Source: Psychrobacter coccoides
Lineage (GTDB): Bacteria > Pseudomonadota > Gammaproteobacteria > Pseudomonadales > Moraxellaceae
Length of the DNA stretch: 64,000 bases
Direction of reading: 5' to 3'
Assembly: GCF_017498085.1 (NCBI RefSeq)
Contig: NZ_JAGBKM010000010.1
Coordinates: forward strand, 36,047 to 100,046
Below, piece by piece: positions 18,098 through 27,250 of this stretch. Under the pieces are notes generated by a model, which was given only the letters and a program-made list of their open reading frames with translations, was not told the DNA's origin and did not search any database. The translations under genes and the position numbers were made by a program. The stretch's first letter is position 1. Every line of letters starts with the position of its first letter.

Positions 18098-20719
18098 TTA
18101 AAAGTGGAAACCTGCGCCGATAGCGCCACCAGCATTACCTTGAGTATCTGCTGTTCCATTTATCTTCATCACCCAGCGGCCATTGTCTGAGACTCTCGAA
18201 ACACCGATAGCAACGGCACTCTCACCATTGTATGAGGCAATACCGCCACCTATCATAGACTTGCCTGCAATATTCGCTTGTGGCAGTGAAGACATTGCCA
18301 TTGCTGCTGAAATACCCGCATTCGCATCGTCTTCCACATCGTCAATTCGATATCCTAGCGAGTTGACTCTATCATTAAGTTTTGAGTCCATATTAGCGAT
18401 CTCGCTATTAATCAACCTATCAATCGTATCGAACTGGTTGTTGAGCTGGCCTCTATTCACAGCATCATTATCATTGACCCCGTCAGCGACCCCAGTAATT
18501 ACTTTGCCACCTGCATTGATACCATCAGTTGTCATACTAGGGCCACCTGCGATAGTGACACCATTATTGTTAATCGTCGTATTACCAGCGACAACGCTAT
18601 TAGTTGTCACGCTATCGATATTGATGTTGCCATTTAGGTCAAACCTAATACTGCTACCTGCTGCCGTAGTTGTGATGTTATTACCGCCTACAAAACCAAG
18701 TACGCTATCATCACCTATAGGCTTATTGATAACATCACCACTATCTGCACCAAAATTGAGACCAGCATCAAGCTTGTCAGTATTGTTTTGGATGTTGGTA
18801 GTATTGGTTTCAATCTTTTGATTGATCACAATACTACCTTCTTCAATAGAAGTAACGACGTCATGTAACTGTCCACCATTTACCGCATCCTTACTATCTG
18901 CTGCGACAGTACCATCTGCAACATTGGTAATTTTATTACCTGCTACATCAACTTTGGTTTTAGTAAACGTTGGGCCTCCAGCAATGGTGAGACCATTATT
19001 ATCAAGAAGGCTGTCACCTGTTTTCACACTGTCTATGACGAGATTTTTATTCAGCTCAAAAGAGATATCATGACTATTTGCCTCCTTAGAGACGGCGATA
19101 TTGGCATCCTTACTACTGAAGTCAACTGTATCAGTGGGTTTCACGGTACTAACATTGCCGCCTTGAGCGCTGATATCCCAGCCCTTGTTGGCGGTGTCTG
19201 CACTGTTTTTGACTTCGTTGAGTTGCTTAACATTTACAGCATCCATATCATCTTCGCCAGCTGCGACATTGATGATTTTATTACCACCGTTATTTAGGCC
19301 ACTACTACTGAGTATGACCGTATTATCTGCACCGCCCTGACTGATGAATGTAAAGCCGTCTTGATTCATTAAAGTGTTGCCTATGGTAAAGCGACCCTCT
19401 GCACCAAGATCTATATTTTCGGCCAACTTAACGTTGAGATTGCCATCTTCATCAGCGACCACGCCGATATTATTATCAGTCAGTTCAGTGGCACCGCCTT
19501 TGATAGACAGCGTGTCACCAAGCTGACGCTTAACGCTGACAGTGGTATCATCACCTGTAAAACTCAAGCCTTTATCTATCGTGGTGTTAATTGCAAATAA
19601 CTGACTGCCATTGATTGCATCAGTACTATTCGCATCCACTCTTCCTCCTGCAACATTCTTAATCTGGCGTTCAGAACCTACTGAGCCAACTGATACTTGT
19701 GCGCCCGCTCTTAGATTATTACTGCTATCCAAGACGTTACCCGCAATATTATAAGTTTCGCTACCAATCGTCATAGTTGTTTCAGAAGTAGCGCCTGATG
19801 CCGTCGTAGACCCCTGACCAAGAGCGACTGCGCCCTCAAGAGTGGCCCGTGCGCCACTGCCAAATGCAATAGAATCTTTGGCAGATGCTTTGGTTTGCTC
19901 CAAAGTTTGGTATTTTGCGCCTGGTTGACCATAACTATCAGCGGCTTTGTCAATATCTGATGCACCGATAGCAATAGCTCGATAGCCTGTCGCTTGTGTA
20001 GAATGACCTATGGCTAAAGAGCCTTTACCGGTTGCGGCAGCGACGTTACCTATTGCTTGGGAGTAATCGCCAGTTGCAACAGACTGTCGACCTATAGATA
20101 TTGCTGTATTGCCCTGAGAAAGAGCACCCACGCCTATAGCCACCCCAGCGATCTCAGTAGTCGTTGCATATTCACCCAATGCAACACCCAGTGCACGCTC
20201 TGTTTTTGAGCCTGTACCAATAGCGACAGACCCAGCATCTTTCCCACGTGGAGCATAAGCCTTTCTATCTGCTTCATCGACGAGCGCTGCATTAGTAGTG
20301 TTATCTGTGTAATACGGGTTACCACGATCAGCAATCTTCAATCCACCATGAGCTGTAGATGATGAGCAACCAATGGCAATGTTTTCAGCATTGCTACCTG
20401 AGTCTGCTTGAGTGGCATCAGCACAATTGGAGGTAGAAGCCGCTGTACCGAGGCCTATGCCATTATCAACTCCAACAGCAGCATTAGTTTGAGCAGACAT
20501 GCCAAGTGTGAGACCAATTAAGCTTACCGTAACTAAACTCGAATACAGTACGTTATAGCGTAAGTTATCTTTGTTTTCTATCATATTGTTATCAGAAGTA
20601 CTTTTAGAGACAGAGCTTGTGCTAGAGTTAACTGTCTTACCACGAGCCCTCGCATATTCAGCAACAGCGGTAAAACAATTAAGCGCCTCGTTCCATATGA
20701 CTTTATAACTACGATTCAT
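18098..20719 (-). CDS. Trimeric autotransporter adhesin (YadA/Hia type)
   Basis: This is a surface adhesin of about 873 residues, secreted by the type Vc route. The first 35 residues (MNRSYKVIWNEALNCF...) form the extended signal peptide region typical of these proteins. The head, about 70-310, has many YadA-type left-handed roll repeats (SVAIGTGS, GVALGEYA, GVAIGVGA, SLAIGHST, AIAIGASD). Four neck/connector motifs follow (e.g. NVAGGRVDANSTDAINGSQL, DAVNVKQLN, DAVNGGQLHD, DAVNRGQLNN) with coiled-coil stalk between them. The last 90 residues are the YadA anchor, forming a 12-stranded trimeric barrel and ending in Phe. ATG 20719 is chosen because GGGAG lies upstream; an earlier ATG at 20758 would add 13 residues before the signal. 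Confidence 0.94.
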   Translation of the reverse strand: MNRSYKVIWNEALNCFTAVAEYARARGKTVNSSTSSVSKSTSDNNMIENKDNLRYNVLYSSLVTVSLIGLTLGMSAQTNAAVGVDNGIGLGTAASTSNCADATQADSGSNAENIAIGCSSSTAHGGLKIADRGNPYYTDNTTNAALVDEADRKAYAPRGKDAGSVAIGTGSKTERALGVALGEYATTTEIAGVAIGVGALSQGNTAISIGRQSVATGDYSQAIGNVAAATGKGSLAIGHSTQATGYRAIAIGASDIDKAADSYGQPGAKYQTLEQTKASAKDSIAFGSGARATLEGAVALGQGSTTASGATSETTMTIGSETYNIAGNVLDSSNNLRAGAQVSVGSVGSERQIKNVAGGRVDANSTDAINGSQLFAINTTIDKGLSFTGDDTTVSVKRQLGDTLSIKGGATELTDNNIGVVADEDGNLNVKLAENIDLGAEGRFTIGNTLMNQDGFTFISQGGADNTVILSSSGLNNGGNKIINVAAGEDDMDAVNVKQLNEVKNSADTANKGWDISAQGGNVSTVKPTDTVDFSSKDANIAVSKEANSHDISFELNKNLVIDSVKTGDSLLDNNGLTIAGGPTFTKTKVDVAGNKITNVADGTVAADSKDAVNGGQLHDVVTSIEEGSIVINQKIETNTTNIQNNTDKLDAGLNFGADSGDVINKPIGDDSVLGFVGGNNITTTAAGSSIRFDLNGNINIDSVTTNSVVAGNTTINNNGVTIAGGPSMTTDGINAGGKVITGVADGVNDNDAVNRGQLNNQFDTIDRLINSEIANMDSKLNDRVNSLGYRIDDVEDDANAGISAAMAMSSLPQANIAGKSMIGGGIASYNGESAVAIGVSRVSDNGRWVMKINGTADTQGNAGGAIGAGFHF

Positions 20720-21091
20720 AATATATACTCCCGTACAAATCATCGACTTATCGAACAAAATTTATTAATAGAAGGGAGCAATATTAAAAATGAAATGCTC
20801 TATATGTTATAAAGTAACCACTTTTAGCTTCAATATAATTTTTGATAATAGTTCCAAAGGTATCGGAGATATCATATCACATCATATTCATACAACTCCC
20901 TATATATATTCATATTACAGGATATATAATAACGAACAATACCATTGGGCCGCTATTAACAACCACCCATCATAATTTCACAGACTATTGTTGATAAAAA
21001 AAGCAGTCACTATCTGCATAGCGACTGCTTTTCTGAGAAATAAACTTGATGTTCTAAAAAGAGTTTATGAAGGTATCAGGCTCAACTGGCG
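20720..21091. other. AT-rich region upstream of the adhesin gene
   Basis: This very AT-rich stretch probably holds the adhesin promoter, with TATATATTCATATTA-like sequence around 20900. A short plus-strand reading frame at 20790-20975 is of low complexity and has no ribosome-binding site, so it is not called. The right-hand part holds the VWA-gene terminator. Confidence 0.4.
20995..21034 (-). terminator. Terminator after the VWA-domain gene
   Basis: On the minus strand AAAAGCAGTC pairs with GACTGCTTTT and a run of T follows. It lies 58 bp after the VWA gene stop. Confidence 0.85.
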
Positions 21092-22324
21092 TTAACGTGC
21101 CAAATAAGCGGTCATATCTTCTATGCCATGCAATGTCATGGGATACATATGGCCATCGACCAATTTTTTGATTTCACCAATCGTTTGTGTGTAGGGCCAA
21201 TAGGCTTGGTTTTCAGGATTGAGCCAAGCCACTTTATCAAAGTGCGCCAGCACACGTTTTAGCCATACCACACCCGCTTCTTTATTCATATACTCCACAC
21301 TGCCGCCAACTGAAAACAGCTCGTAAGGCGACATCGATGCATCACCGACGAAGATTACTCGATACTCACGACCATATGTATTCAATAGTTCAAAGGTCGG
21401 CATCGGTGCACTGTGGCGACGATTATTGTCCTTCCACACATAATCATAAAGACAGTTATGAAAATAAAAAAACTCTAATGTTTTAAATTCATTTTTGGCC
21501 GCAGAAAATAGCTTTTCAAGCGCATCAACATGAATATCCATACTGCCGCCTACATCAAACAGCATCAAGACTTTGACACGGTTACGACGCTCCGCTTGCA
21601 TGTGAATGTCGAGCACGCCTTTTTTGGCAGTACGTTTGATGGTCTCATGAATATCTAATTCATCGGCACTGCCAGTACGTGCGAACTGGCGCAGATTACG
21701 CAGCGCCATCTGGATTTGACGAGTACCCAATAGATTATCATCGTCAAGATTACGATATTTACGCTGTTCCCAGACTTTAACCGCACTGCGTTTACGTGAC
21801 TCTCCCCCGACACGTACGCCTTCTGGATGGTCGCCATAAGCACCAAAAGGCGAGGTGCCGCCAGTGCCCACCCATTTACTACCGCCTTGATGCCGGTCTT
21901 GTTGTTCTTTAAGACGTTCTTCAAGTGCTTTCATCAGCTCTTCGAGCGAACCATACTTCTTTAGCAGTCGCCGCTGCGCTTCGGTCAGGTTTTTGGGATC
22001 AAGTTTTAAGTCGAGCCACTCTTGAGGAATATCAGTCAGCTTTGCCATTAGTTCATCAATATCTAGGCTGTCGACCCCCTCAAAATAATCTGCCATCGCT
22101 CGATCGAACTTATCAAAATAGCGCTCATCTTTGACCATACATAAGCGAATCAGTCGATACATGTCTTCACGACTGGCGAAGTGACGTAGCTCTGGGTCAT
22201 CAGGATATTCAGGGTGAGGCTGCATCATTAACCCCTGCTCGAGCGCAGCATTGAGGTCAAGCAGCTCACGGGTACTGACTGGCACGCCATAAGTACGCAA
22301 GGTGTAGAAAAGCTTGATAAACAT
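21092..22324 (-). CDS. VWA-domain protein (CoxE-like)
   Basis: This 410-residue cytoplasmic protein has a C-terminal von Willebrand A domain. The metal-binding MIDAS motif DVGGS is at 257-261, with later FVGDASMS. The N-terminal half (LRTYGVPVSTRELLDL) is typical of CoxE-type proteins that pair with MoxR ATPases. Such pairs act as chaperones for metal-centre insertion or protein complex maturation, but the client here is unknown. The gene lies 10 bp downstream of the MoxR-type ATPase gene on the same strand. A terminator follows. Confidence 0.88.
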   Translation of the reverse strand: MFIKLFYTLRTYGVPVSTRELLDLNAALEQGLMMQPHPEYPDDPELRHFASREDMYRLIRLCMVKDERYFDKFDRAMADYFEGVDSLDIDELMAKLTDIPQEWLDLKLDPKNLTEAQRRLLKKYGSLEELMKALEERLKEQQDRHQGGSKWVGTGGTSPFGAYGDHPEGVRVGGESRKRSAVKVWEQRKYRNLDDDNLLGTRQIQMALRNLRQFARTGSADELDIHETIKRTAKKGVLDIHMQAERRNRVKVLMLFDVGGSMDIHVDALEKLFSAAKNEFKTLEFFYFHNCLYDYVWKDNNRRHSAPMPTFELLNTYGREYRVIFVGDASMSPYELFSVGGSVEYMNKEAGVVWLKRVLAHFDKVAWLNPENQAYWPYTQTIGEIKKLVDGHMYPMTLHGIEDMTAYLAR

Positions 22325-22334
22325 AGTTTTAACC

Positions 22335-23201
22335 TTAGCGGCGCATCATATTGGCAAAGCGCTGCAATAAGCTGACATCGGCTTCATTTTTAAGAAGTGC
22401 GCCATACAGTGGCGGAATAGATTTTTCGCCACGCAGGTTTTCTTCCAGCTCATCTTGTGCCATATCATCAGCCAGCAACAAGGTTAGCCAGTCGACCAAC
22501 TCTGAGGTTGAAGGCGGTTTTTTAAGACCTTGAATATTGCGCAATTTATAGAAGACATCCAGCGCATCATTAACCAGTTTTTCTTGAATATTGGGAAAAT
22601 GCACCTCAATGATTTGACGCATGGTTTGCTCATCAGGGAAGTCAATATAGTGAAAAAAACAGCGACGCAAAAACGCATCGGGTAGCTCTTTTTCGTTGTT
22701 TGAGGTGATGATGACGACTGGGCGCTGCGCAGCGGTGATGGTCTCACCAGTCTCATAAACATAAAAAGACATCTTATCAAGTTCATGCAGCAAGTCATTG
22801 GGAAACTCGATATCGGCTTTATCTACTTCGTCAATCAATAACACACTACGTTGTTCACTGGTAAAGGCTTCCCACAGTTTGCCAGGTTTGATGTAGTTAC
22901 TGATTTCATAGACCTTATCATCACCCAACTGAGAGTCACGTAAACGTGACACTGCATCATACTCGTATAGCCCTTGCTCTGCTTTGGTAGTCGACTTGAT
23001 ATGCCAGGTAATCAATGGCATTCCCAAGCTTTCGGCGACCTCTTCTGCCAGTAATGTCTTCCCTGTGCCGGGCTCACCTTTGATAAGTAGCGGCTTCTGT
23101 AACGTCATAGCAGCATTGACTGCTAACTGTAGATCATCAGTTGCAATATAGCTGCTGGTACCCGTAAAGCTTGGATTTTCGATGTTGTTATTAGTGCTCA
23201 T
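22335..23201 (-). CDS. MoxR-type AAA+ ATPase
   Basis: This 288-residue cytoplasmic AAA+ ATPase is of the MoxR family. Walker A GEPGTGKT is at 42-49, Walker B VLLIDEVDKAD near 120, sensor 1 in VVIITSNNEKELPDAFLRRC, and the arginine finger region LRRCFFHYIDFPD. Its gene precedes the VWA gene by 10 bp, and such ATPases remodel clients bound through the VWA partner. No obvious client gene is adjacent. Shine-Dalgarno sequence is weak. Confidence 0.92.
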   Translation of the reverse strand: MSTNNNIENPSFTGTSSYIATDDLQLAVNAAMTLQKPLLIKGEPGTGKTLLAEEVAESLGMPLITWHIKSTTKAEQGLYEYDAVSRLRDSQLGDDKVYEISNYIKPGKLWEAFTSEQRSVLLIDEVDKADIEFPNDLLHELDKMSFYVYETGETITAAQRPVVIITSNNEKELPDAFLRRCFFHYIDFPDEQTMRQIIEVHFPNIQEKLVNDALDVFYKLRNIQGLKKPPSTSELVDWLTLLLADDMAQDELEENLRGEKSIPPLYGALLKNEADVSLLQRFANMMRR

Positions 23202-23372
23202 GGTTAAATCTCAGTCAGTATAATCAAAAGGTAGATAGGAATTGATATAGAAAATAATGGTTTAGGTTAGCATAGCCTGTGTAAATGCCAAAATACTCAT
23301 GCGTTCGCAGGTGTTGACGCTATTTGCGTGTTTTGGCTTTTATAAAGCACGCTCATCAGCATAAGACATCAG

Positions 23373-23401
23373 AAAAAAAGACACGAAAAGTGTCTTTTAT
23401 C
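23373..23401 (-). terminator. Terminator after the small membrane protein gene
   Basis: On the minus strand AAAAGACAC and GTGTCTTTT form a 9-bp stem with a short loop followed by a T run. It lies 46 bp past the stop at 23447. Confidence 0.85.
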
Positions 23402-23446
23402 CTGTTATGGTTCGTTTAATGACTGCGTCACTATGAGGCTATGGGG

Positions 23447-24040
23447 TTACGGCTTATCTGTTTTATCTGCCGTTGTGGTAGTGGCTTTTTCTTTAGCAGA
23501 GACGTTGGAGGAAGGAGCGACAACCTCTGATGACGCCTCCGTCTCTAGATCATGACCTGCCGCCAGTTGCAAGTTTGCTTGAGTATCATCAGCAGTATGA
23601 CGGCGTGCCTTATCTAGACTTGATTCAAAAGCACCACGAATGAGCTGCCAGAGAAAACCGACAAACAAGCCAATGACCAATACCATTAAAATAGGTAAGG
23701 AGTTGGCGATAGCAGCTGTGGTATCTTTCATCATAATCGCATAGACAACACTGATACTGGCTGGTGCGATTTGACTTGGGTCTCCAAGGGCAGTACCTGG
23801 CGCCAATAATACCGCAAACAACACCATCCAGCTCATACCGCCCAATGGGCGTGGTAGCATGCGGGCAACCAGTATCCATAGAATCAGCACTATAACGCTG
23901 CCACCAAGGTAAGCATACATTGGGAGATCTTCGGGCGGCACACCCTTTACCATCTGACTCCACCAAATGACGATCTCACCGAGAAGGTCACTGATTTTAT
24001 CTAGGGGTAAGCTTTGTAAAATACTTTTTAACCAGTCCAT
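23447..24040 (-). CDS. Hypothetical membrane protein
   Basis: I do not recognise a named family. The protein has 197 residues. An amphipathic N-terminus (1-38) is followed by three or four hydrophobic segments at about 42-62, 68-87, 92-106 (weak) and 115-138. A hydrophilic Ala/Thr/Lys-rich tail covers the last 55 residues. Base use looks like the neighbouring genes, so transfer is not indicated. It has its own terminator and is preceded by a repeat-rich region, so it seems to be transcribed alone. It is probably a lineage-restricted inner-membrane protein. Confidence 0.75.
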   Translation of the reverse strand: MDWLKSILQSLPLDKISDLLGEIVIWWSQMVKGVPPEDLPMYAYLGGSVIVLILWILVARMLPRPLGGMSWMVLFAVLLAPGTALGDPSQIAPASISVVYAIMMKDTTAAIANSLPILMVLVIGLFVGFLWQLIRGAFESSLDKARRHTADDTQANLQLAAGHDLETEASSEVVAPSSNVSAKEKATTTTADKTDKP

Positions 24041-24128
24041 GCGTGTTTAAACACCTGCGTTTATATAGTTAATTCACTCTAAAAACGATACAGTACTGCT
24101 GGGATACTGTCTTTTAAAATACAGTTGC

Positions 24129-24165
24129 GCAGCCTCCGGCGGCGTAGGCACAGCAAGCAAGTAAA
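24129..24165. repeat. 37-bp dispersed repeat, copy 1
   Basis: GCAGCCTC..CGGCGTAGGCACAGCAAGC is nearly identical to 61405-61441, with only a few differences. Both copies are intergenic and far apart in this window, so this is a dispersed genomic repeat of unknown role. Confidence 0.85.
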
Positions 24166-24210
24166 CATTTTATCAGTAGCACGTGGCGATTAGGGCCTGT
24201 TGAATGACTT

Positions 24211-24226
24211 CAAACGTGCACGTTTG
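24211..24226. repeat. Perfect 16-bp palindrome
   Basis: CAAACGTGCACGTTTG is its own reverse complement. It sits inside the repeat-rich gap between the small membrane protein gene and ycgL, just before the MITE-like element. It may be an operator or part of an old IS end. Confidence 0.7.
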
Positions 24227-24234
24227 ATAAGTGA

Positions 24235-24324
24235 CTAGGACGTGTCATCATTTAGATGGCGAGGCTTAAAATGAAATAAATTGCCGTCAAATACCTATAT
24301 GTGCTAATTGATGACACGCCCTAG
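24235..24324. mobile_element. MITE-like element, short copy (90 bp)
   Basis: The ends are inverted repeats of the form CTAGGRCGTGTCATCA and TGATGACACGCCCTAG. An internal stretch ATGAAATAAATTGCCGTCAAA matches the copy at 41607-41781. It has no coding capacity. It looks like a deleted transposon moved in trans by an unidentified IS. Confidence 0.75.
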
Positions 24325-24376
24325 TTTATCATGACTTTATAATAAATAGGCATATGGCTGTATGATTATAAAGTCT

Positions 24377-24408
24377 GCTAAACGGCCAACTCATCTTGGC
24401 CGTTTAGC
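24377..24408 (-). terminator. 13-bp perfect hairpin downstream of ycgL
   Basis: GCTAAACGGCCAA and TTGGCCGTTTAGC flank a 6-nt loop, 53 bp past the ycgL stop. The T run is lost within the stem, so it may be a weak terminator. A tandem 18-bp duplication (CATGTGCAAATAGCCACC and CATGTACAAATAGCCAGA) lies at 24410-24445 between it and ycgL. Confidence 0.6.
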
Positions 24409-24460
24409 ACATGTGCAAATAGCCACCCATGTACAAATAGCCAGATACCTTCTAACGGCT

Positions 24461-24781
24461 CTAGTCATAAATACTGCTTTGAGCCTCACGAGCACGCAAC
24501 TCGGCCTGCCGACGCATGACATCTTGCGGTGGCATTTGTACAAAGTAACCTTGTGACTTTAGCTTTGCCAGCACCTCTTCTTTATCGACACGAGCAAGCT
24601 TGGGCGTGCTTTGTAAATCCAGATGCATCACAAACTTACTCGTCCCTAAGCTACGACGAAAGTCTTTTGGCAGTACACCAAGCCAATCCTTAATATCGTC
24701 AGTATCATCAGGATAGTCAGGGCGTGCGATGTAAACATACATATCATCATGTTTGGGAAACTTATAAATATCACAATGCAT
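24461..24781 (-). CDS. ycgL: YcgL-domain protein
   Basis: This 106-residue cytoplasmic protein belongs to the YcgL family of gamma-proteobacteria. The N-terminal MHCDIYKFPKHDDMYVYI and the stretch LPKDFRRSLG are family signatures. Length is close to the usual 95-105. In many relatives ycgL is next to rnd; here rnd is about 8 kb away. Biochemical function is not established. An AGGTAG site precedes the ATG. Confidence 0.9.
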   Translation of the reverse strand: MHCDIYKFPKHDDMYVYIARPDYPDDTDDIKDWLGVLPKDFRRSLGTSKFVMHLDLQSTPKLARVDKEEVLAKLKSQGYFVQMPPQDVMRRQAELRAREAQSSIYD

Positions 24782-24999
24782 AACTGCTACCTATCCGTCG
24801 TTTAAATGAAAAAATCAAAAGTCATAAAATATAGGGTACTAGCCTAGCATAATTTGCCACATAAGCATTAGTGGCTTTACGTTTGGCTATAGTAATTTAT
24901 ATCACAACTGATGCTTGTCAAAGACGCTCGCTATAAAATTATTACGATTAATCGAGCGGATGACTTGTAAAAGCATGATGAACCTTTCATAATAAAAGG

Positions 25000-25325
25000 G
25001 TTTTTCAGGAGAGAGTCTTGTACAGTCGCTATTTGCTACGGCTAAAAGACCACCGAAGGCGCATCCACCCTGCCAATCGCTCAGGTAAAAGGACTGAAAA
25101 ACACATGTCTACTCGGCTGATATATTCATTTTGCTTACTGAAAAGCATTTTTACTGCTAAATCAGTCATAGTACGGCATAACAAATCTGGAGAGCGATAA
25201 GGATAGACAACGCCTTATCCACCGAAGGGGAGAAAACACGACGCTACAGGTTTTGAGCTCATATTGAGTACTTAGCCTTTGAGATAAAGCTATCGTGTTG
25301 AAAATCTCAGGTCACAGGACAGATG
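25000..25325 (+). promoter_or_regulatory. Tandem glycine riboswitch
   Basis: Two glycine aptamers lie in the gcvT leader. Aptamer 1 spans 25000-25102: P1 is GTTTTTCAG pairing perfectly with CTGAAAAAC, and the core shows GGAGAGA, CCACCGAAGG and CTCAGGTAAAAGGAC. Aptamer 2 spans about 25184-25324: GGAGAGCG, CCACCGAAGGGG and CTCAGGTCACAGGACAG. The 80-nt linker is longer than the usual one. The rest of the leader to gcvT (25326-25500) would be the expression platform; it holds TGGGGCTTTT just after aptamer 2 but I cannot identify a decisive terminator. In characterised cases glycine binding turns gcvT on. Confidence 0.95.
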
Positions 25326-25500
25326 GGGCTTTTGCTTAAACCGACGTTTGGCGTCTGTTTGGCACACGGCTTTGTTTTTTGTGGCACCTTTTAGCGCAAT
25401 GTTTGCACCCTGCATACTTGCTTCTCGCTATTGTTACGACGCTTATCGAACACCATACTTATCTTATTTGGTGCTGATGACGTCTACATAAGGATTTGTT

Positions 25501-26691
25501 ATGACCGATACCAATTCTCAAAATACTGACTCTCAAAACACCAACACCCAAGCGCCTCAGCGTACGCCTTTATACCAGTCTCATGTCGATAGCGGTGGCA
25601 AAATTGTGGACTTTTCTGGCTGGGAGCTGCCCATTCATTATGGCTCACAAATAGAAGAGCATGAAGCCGTGCGCACTGATGCAGGCATGTTTGACGTCTC
25701 ACATATGGTCATCGCTGACGTCAAAGGTCCTGATGCCAAAGCATGGTTACAAAAGCTACTGGCAAATGATGTCGACAAGCTCAAAACAGTCGGAAAGGCC
25801 TTGTACTCTCCTATGCTTAATGAACAAGGCGGCATCATTGACGACCTTATCGTCTATCTATCGAATGCAGATGAAACCGAATACCGTATCGTCTCGAACG
25901 CAGGGACTCGTGACAAAGACATCGCCCACTTCCATAAAACTGCTGCGGGTTTTGATGTTGCCATCACTGAGCGGGACGAGCTTGCTATGCTCGCCGTTCA
26001 AGGCCCAAATGCCGTTGCCAAGCTCACCCAAGTCAAGCCAAGCTGGGCTGACATTATCGCTGAGCTCAAGCCTTTTGTTGGTACTGATCTGACTGATCTT
26101 GAAGGGCCAGATTGGTTCGTCGCACGTACTGGCTACACTGGCGAAGACGGCGTCGAGGTGATCATGCCTGCTGATGAGGCGGCTGATTTATTCAAACAAT
26201 TAAAAGCAGCGGGTATCAAGCCTGCTGGACTTGGCGCTCGTGATACTCTGCGTATGGAAGCAGGTATGAACCTGTATGGCCATGATATGGATGAGAACGT
26301 CAGCCCTTATGAGTGCAACATGGGCTGGACATTGGCATTAAAAGACGAGCGTGACTTTGTTGGGCGTGAAGCATTGGTGAGCAAGCGCAAACAAGCAAAA
26401 GAAGACAATACAGCGATGAAGCAAGTTGGCCTATTGCTGACCACTCGTGGCGTATTGCGTGAAGGCATGGAAGTGACTATTAACCAAGGAGAAGACAATG
26501 AGCAAAAAGGCCTCATTACCAGTGGTACTTTCTCTCCTAGCTTAAAGCAATCTATCGCTATCGCCCGTGTGCCTGCCAGCCTATCAGATGATGATAAGGT
26601 ACAAATCGACTTGCGCGGTAAAGGTAAGTTTGTTGATGCTCGTGTCCTAAAGCTGCCTTTCGTCCGTAATGGCAAGCAGCAGTTTGACTAA
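25501..26691 (+). CDS. gcvT: Aminomethyltransferase (glycine cleavage T protein)
   Basis: GcvT transfers the aminomethyl carbon from the H protein to tetrahydrofolate and releases ammonia. At 396 residues it is slightly longer than E. coli GcvT because of a Gln/Asn-rich N-terminus. Signatures include [55 protein letters not shown] and the C-terminal [14 protein letters not shown]. It is the first gene after the glycine riboswitch. An AAGGA site precedes ATG 25501. A hairpin separates it from gcvH. Confidence 0.97.
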   Translation: MTDTNSQNTDSQNTNTQAPQRTPLYQSHVDSGGKIVDFSGWELPIHYGSQIEEHEAVRTDAGMFDVSHMVIADVKGPDAKAWLQKLLANDVDKLKTVGKALYSPMLNEQGGIIDDLIVYLSNADETEYRIVSNAGTRDKDIAHFHKTAAGFDVAITERDELAMLAVQGPNAVAKLTQVKPSWADIIAELKPFVGTDLTDLEGPDWFVARTGYTGEDGVEVIMPADEAADLFKQLKAAGIKPAGLGARDTLRMEAGMNLYGHDMDENVSPYECNMGWTLALKDERDFVGREALVSKRKQAKEDNTAMKQVGLLLTTRGVLREGMEVTINQGEDNEQKGLITSGTFSPSLKQSIAIARVPASLSDDDKVQIDLRGKGKFVDARVLKLPFVRNGKQQFD

Positions 26692-26761
26692 ATACAACTT
26701 TAATTGATAGTGCCTTGTTTTGGTTTTAGTATTGACTAATTTTAAGCAATACTGTTTGATT

Positions 26762-26804
26762 ATGGGTTAACCGATATTTTCGCTGATGCCTTCGGTTAGC
26801 CTAT
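26762..26804 (+). promoter_or_regulatory. Stable hairpin between gcvT and gcvH
   Basis: GGTTAACCGA at 26765-26774 pairs with TCGGTTAGCC at 26792-26801, and flanking bases extend the stem to about 13 bp with two G-U pairs. TTTTT comes only some 15 nt later, so it is a poor terminator. It could stabilise the gcvT end or set the gcvT to gcvH ratio. Confidence 0.5.
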
Positions 26805-26843
26805 CATTCTCATTTTTGATCTTTATCCTCAAAGGAGTACTTT

Positions 26844-27224
26844 ATGAGCAACATCCCAGCAGAACTCAAATATATCGCCAGTCACGAATGGCTGCGCCTA
26901 GAAGAAGATGGCACCATCACCGTTGGTATCACGGACCATGCACAAGATGCGCTAGGTGATGTCGTCTACGTCGAGCTACCTGATGTGGAAGATACTATCG
27001 CTGTCGACGATGAGATAGCGGTCGTCGAGTCGGTAAAAGCGGCCTCTGACATCTACGCTCCTCTTTCAGGCGAAGTGGTTGCTATTAATGAAGCCCTAGA
27101 GGATGATCCAGAAATCATCAACTCAGACCCATATGGTGAAGGCTGGTTCTTTAGAATGAAGCCTGACAATATAGCAGACTACGAAGCCTTAATGACTGCT
27201 GAAGAGTACGAAAACGAGCTGTAG
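26844..27224 (+). CDS. gcvH: Glycine cleavage system H protein
   Basis: GcvH is the lipoyl carrier shuttling the aminomethyl group between GcvP and GcvT. The lipoylated Lys65 is in [39 protein letters not shown] is the conserved N-terminal hairpin. The length of 126 residues is normal for the family. A strong AAAGGAG precedes ATG 26844. It lies 152 bp after gcvT and is followed by a structured intergenic region. Confidence 0.98.
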   Translation: MSNIPAELKYIASHEWLRLEEDGTITVGITDHAQDALGDVVYVELPDVEDTIAVDDEIAVVESVKAASDIYAPLSGEVVAINEALEDDPEIINSDPYGEGWFFRMKPDNIADYEALMTAEEYENEL

Positions 27225-27250
27225 GCGATAAATGCCAATACTAATAAGCT

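Noticed and set aside
18183..18821. 212-residue plus-strand frame opposite the adhesin gene
   Set aside because: Its Leu/Pro/Ser-rich composition is a by-product of the repetitive adhesin on the other strand.
20790..20975. 61-residue frame upstream of the adhesin
   Set aside because: Low-complexity Tyr/Ile-rich translation of AT-rich DNA with no ribosome-binding site.
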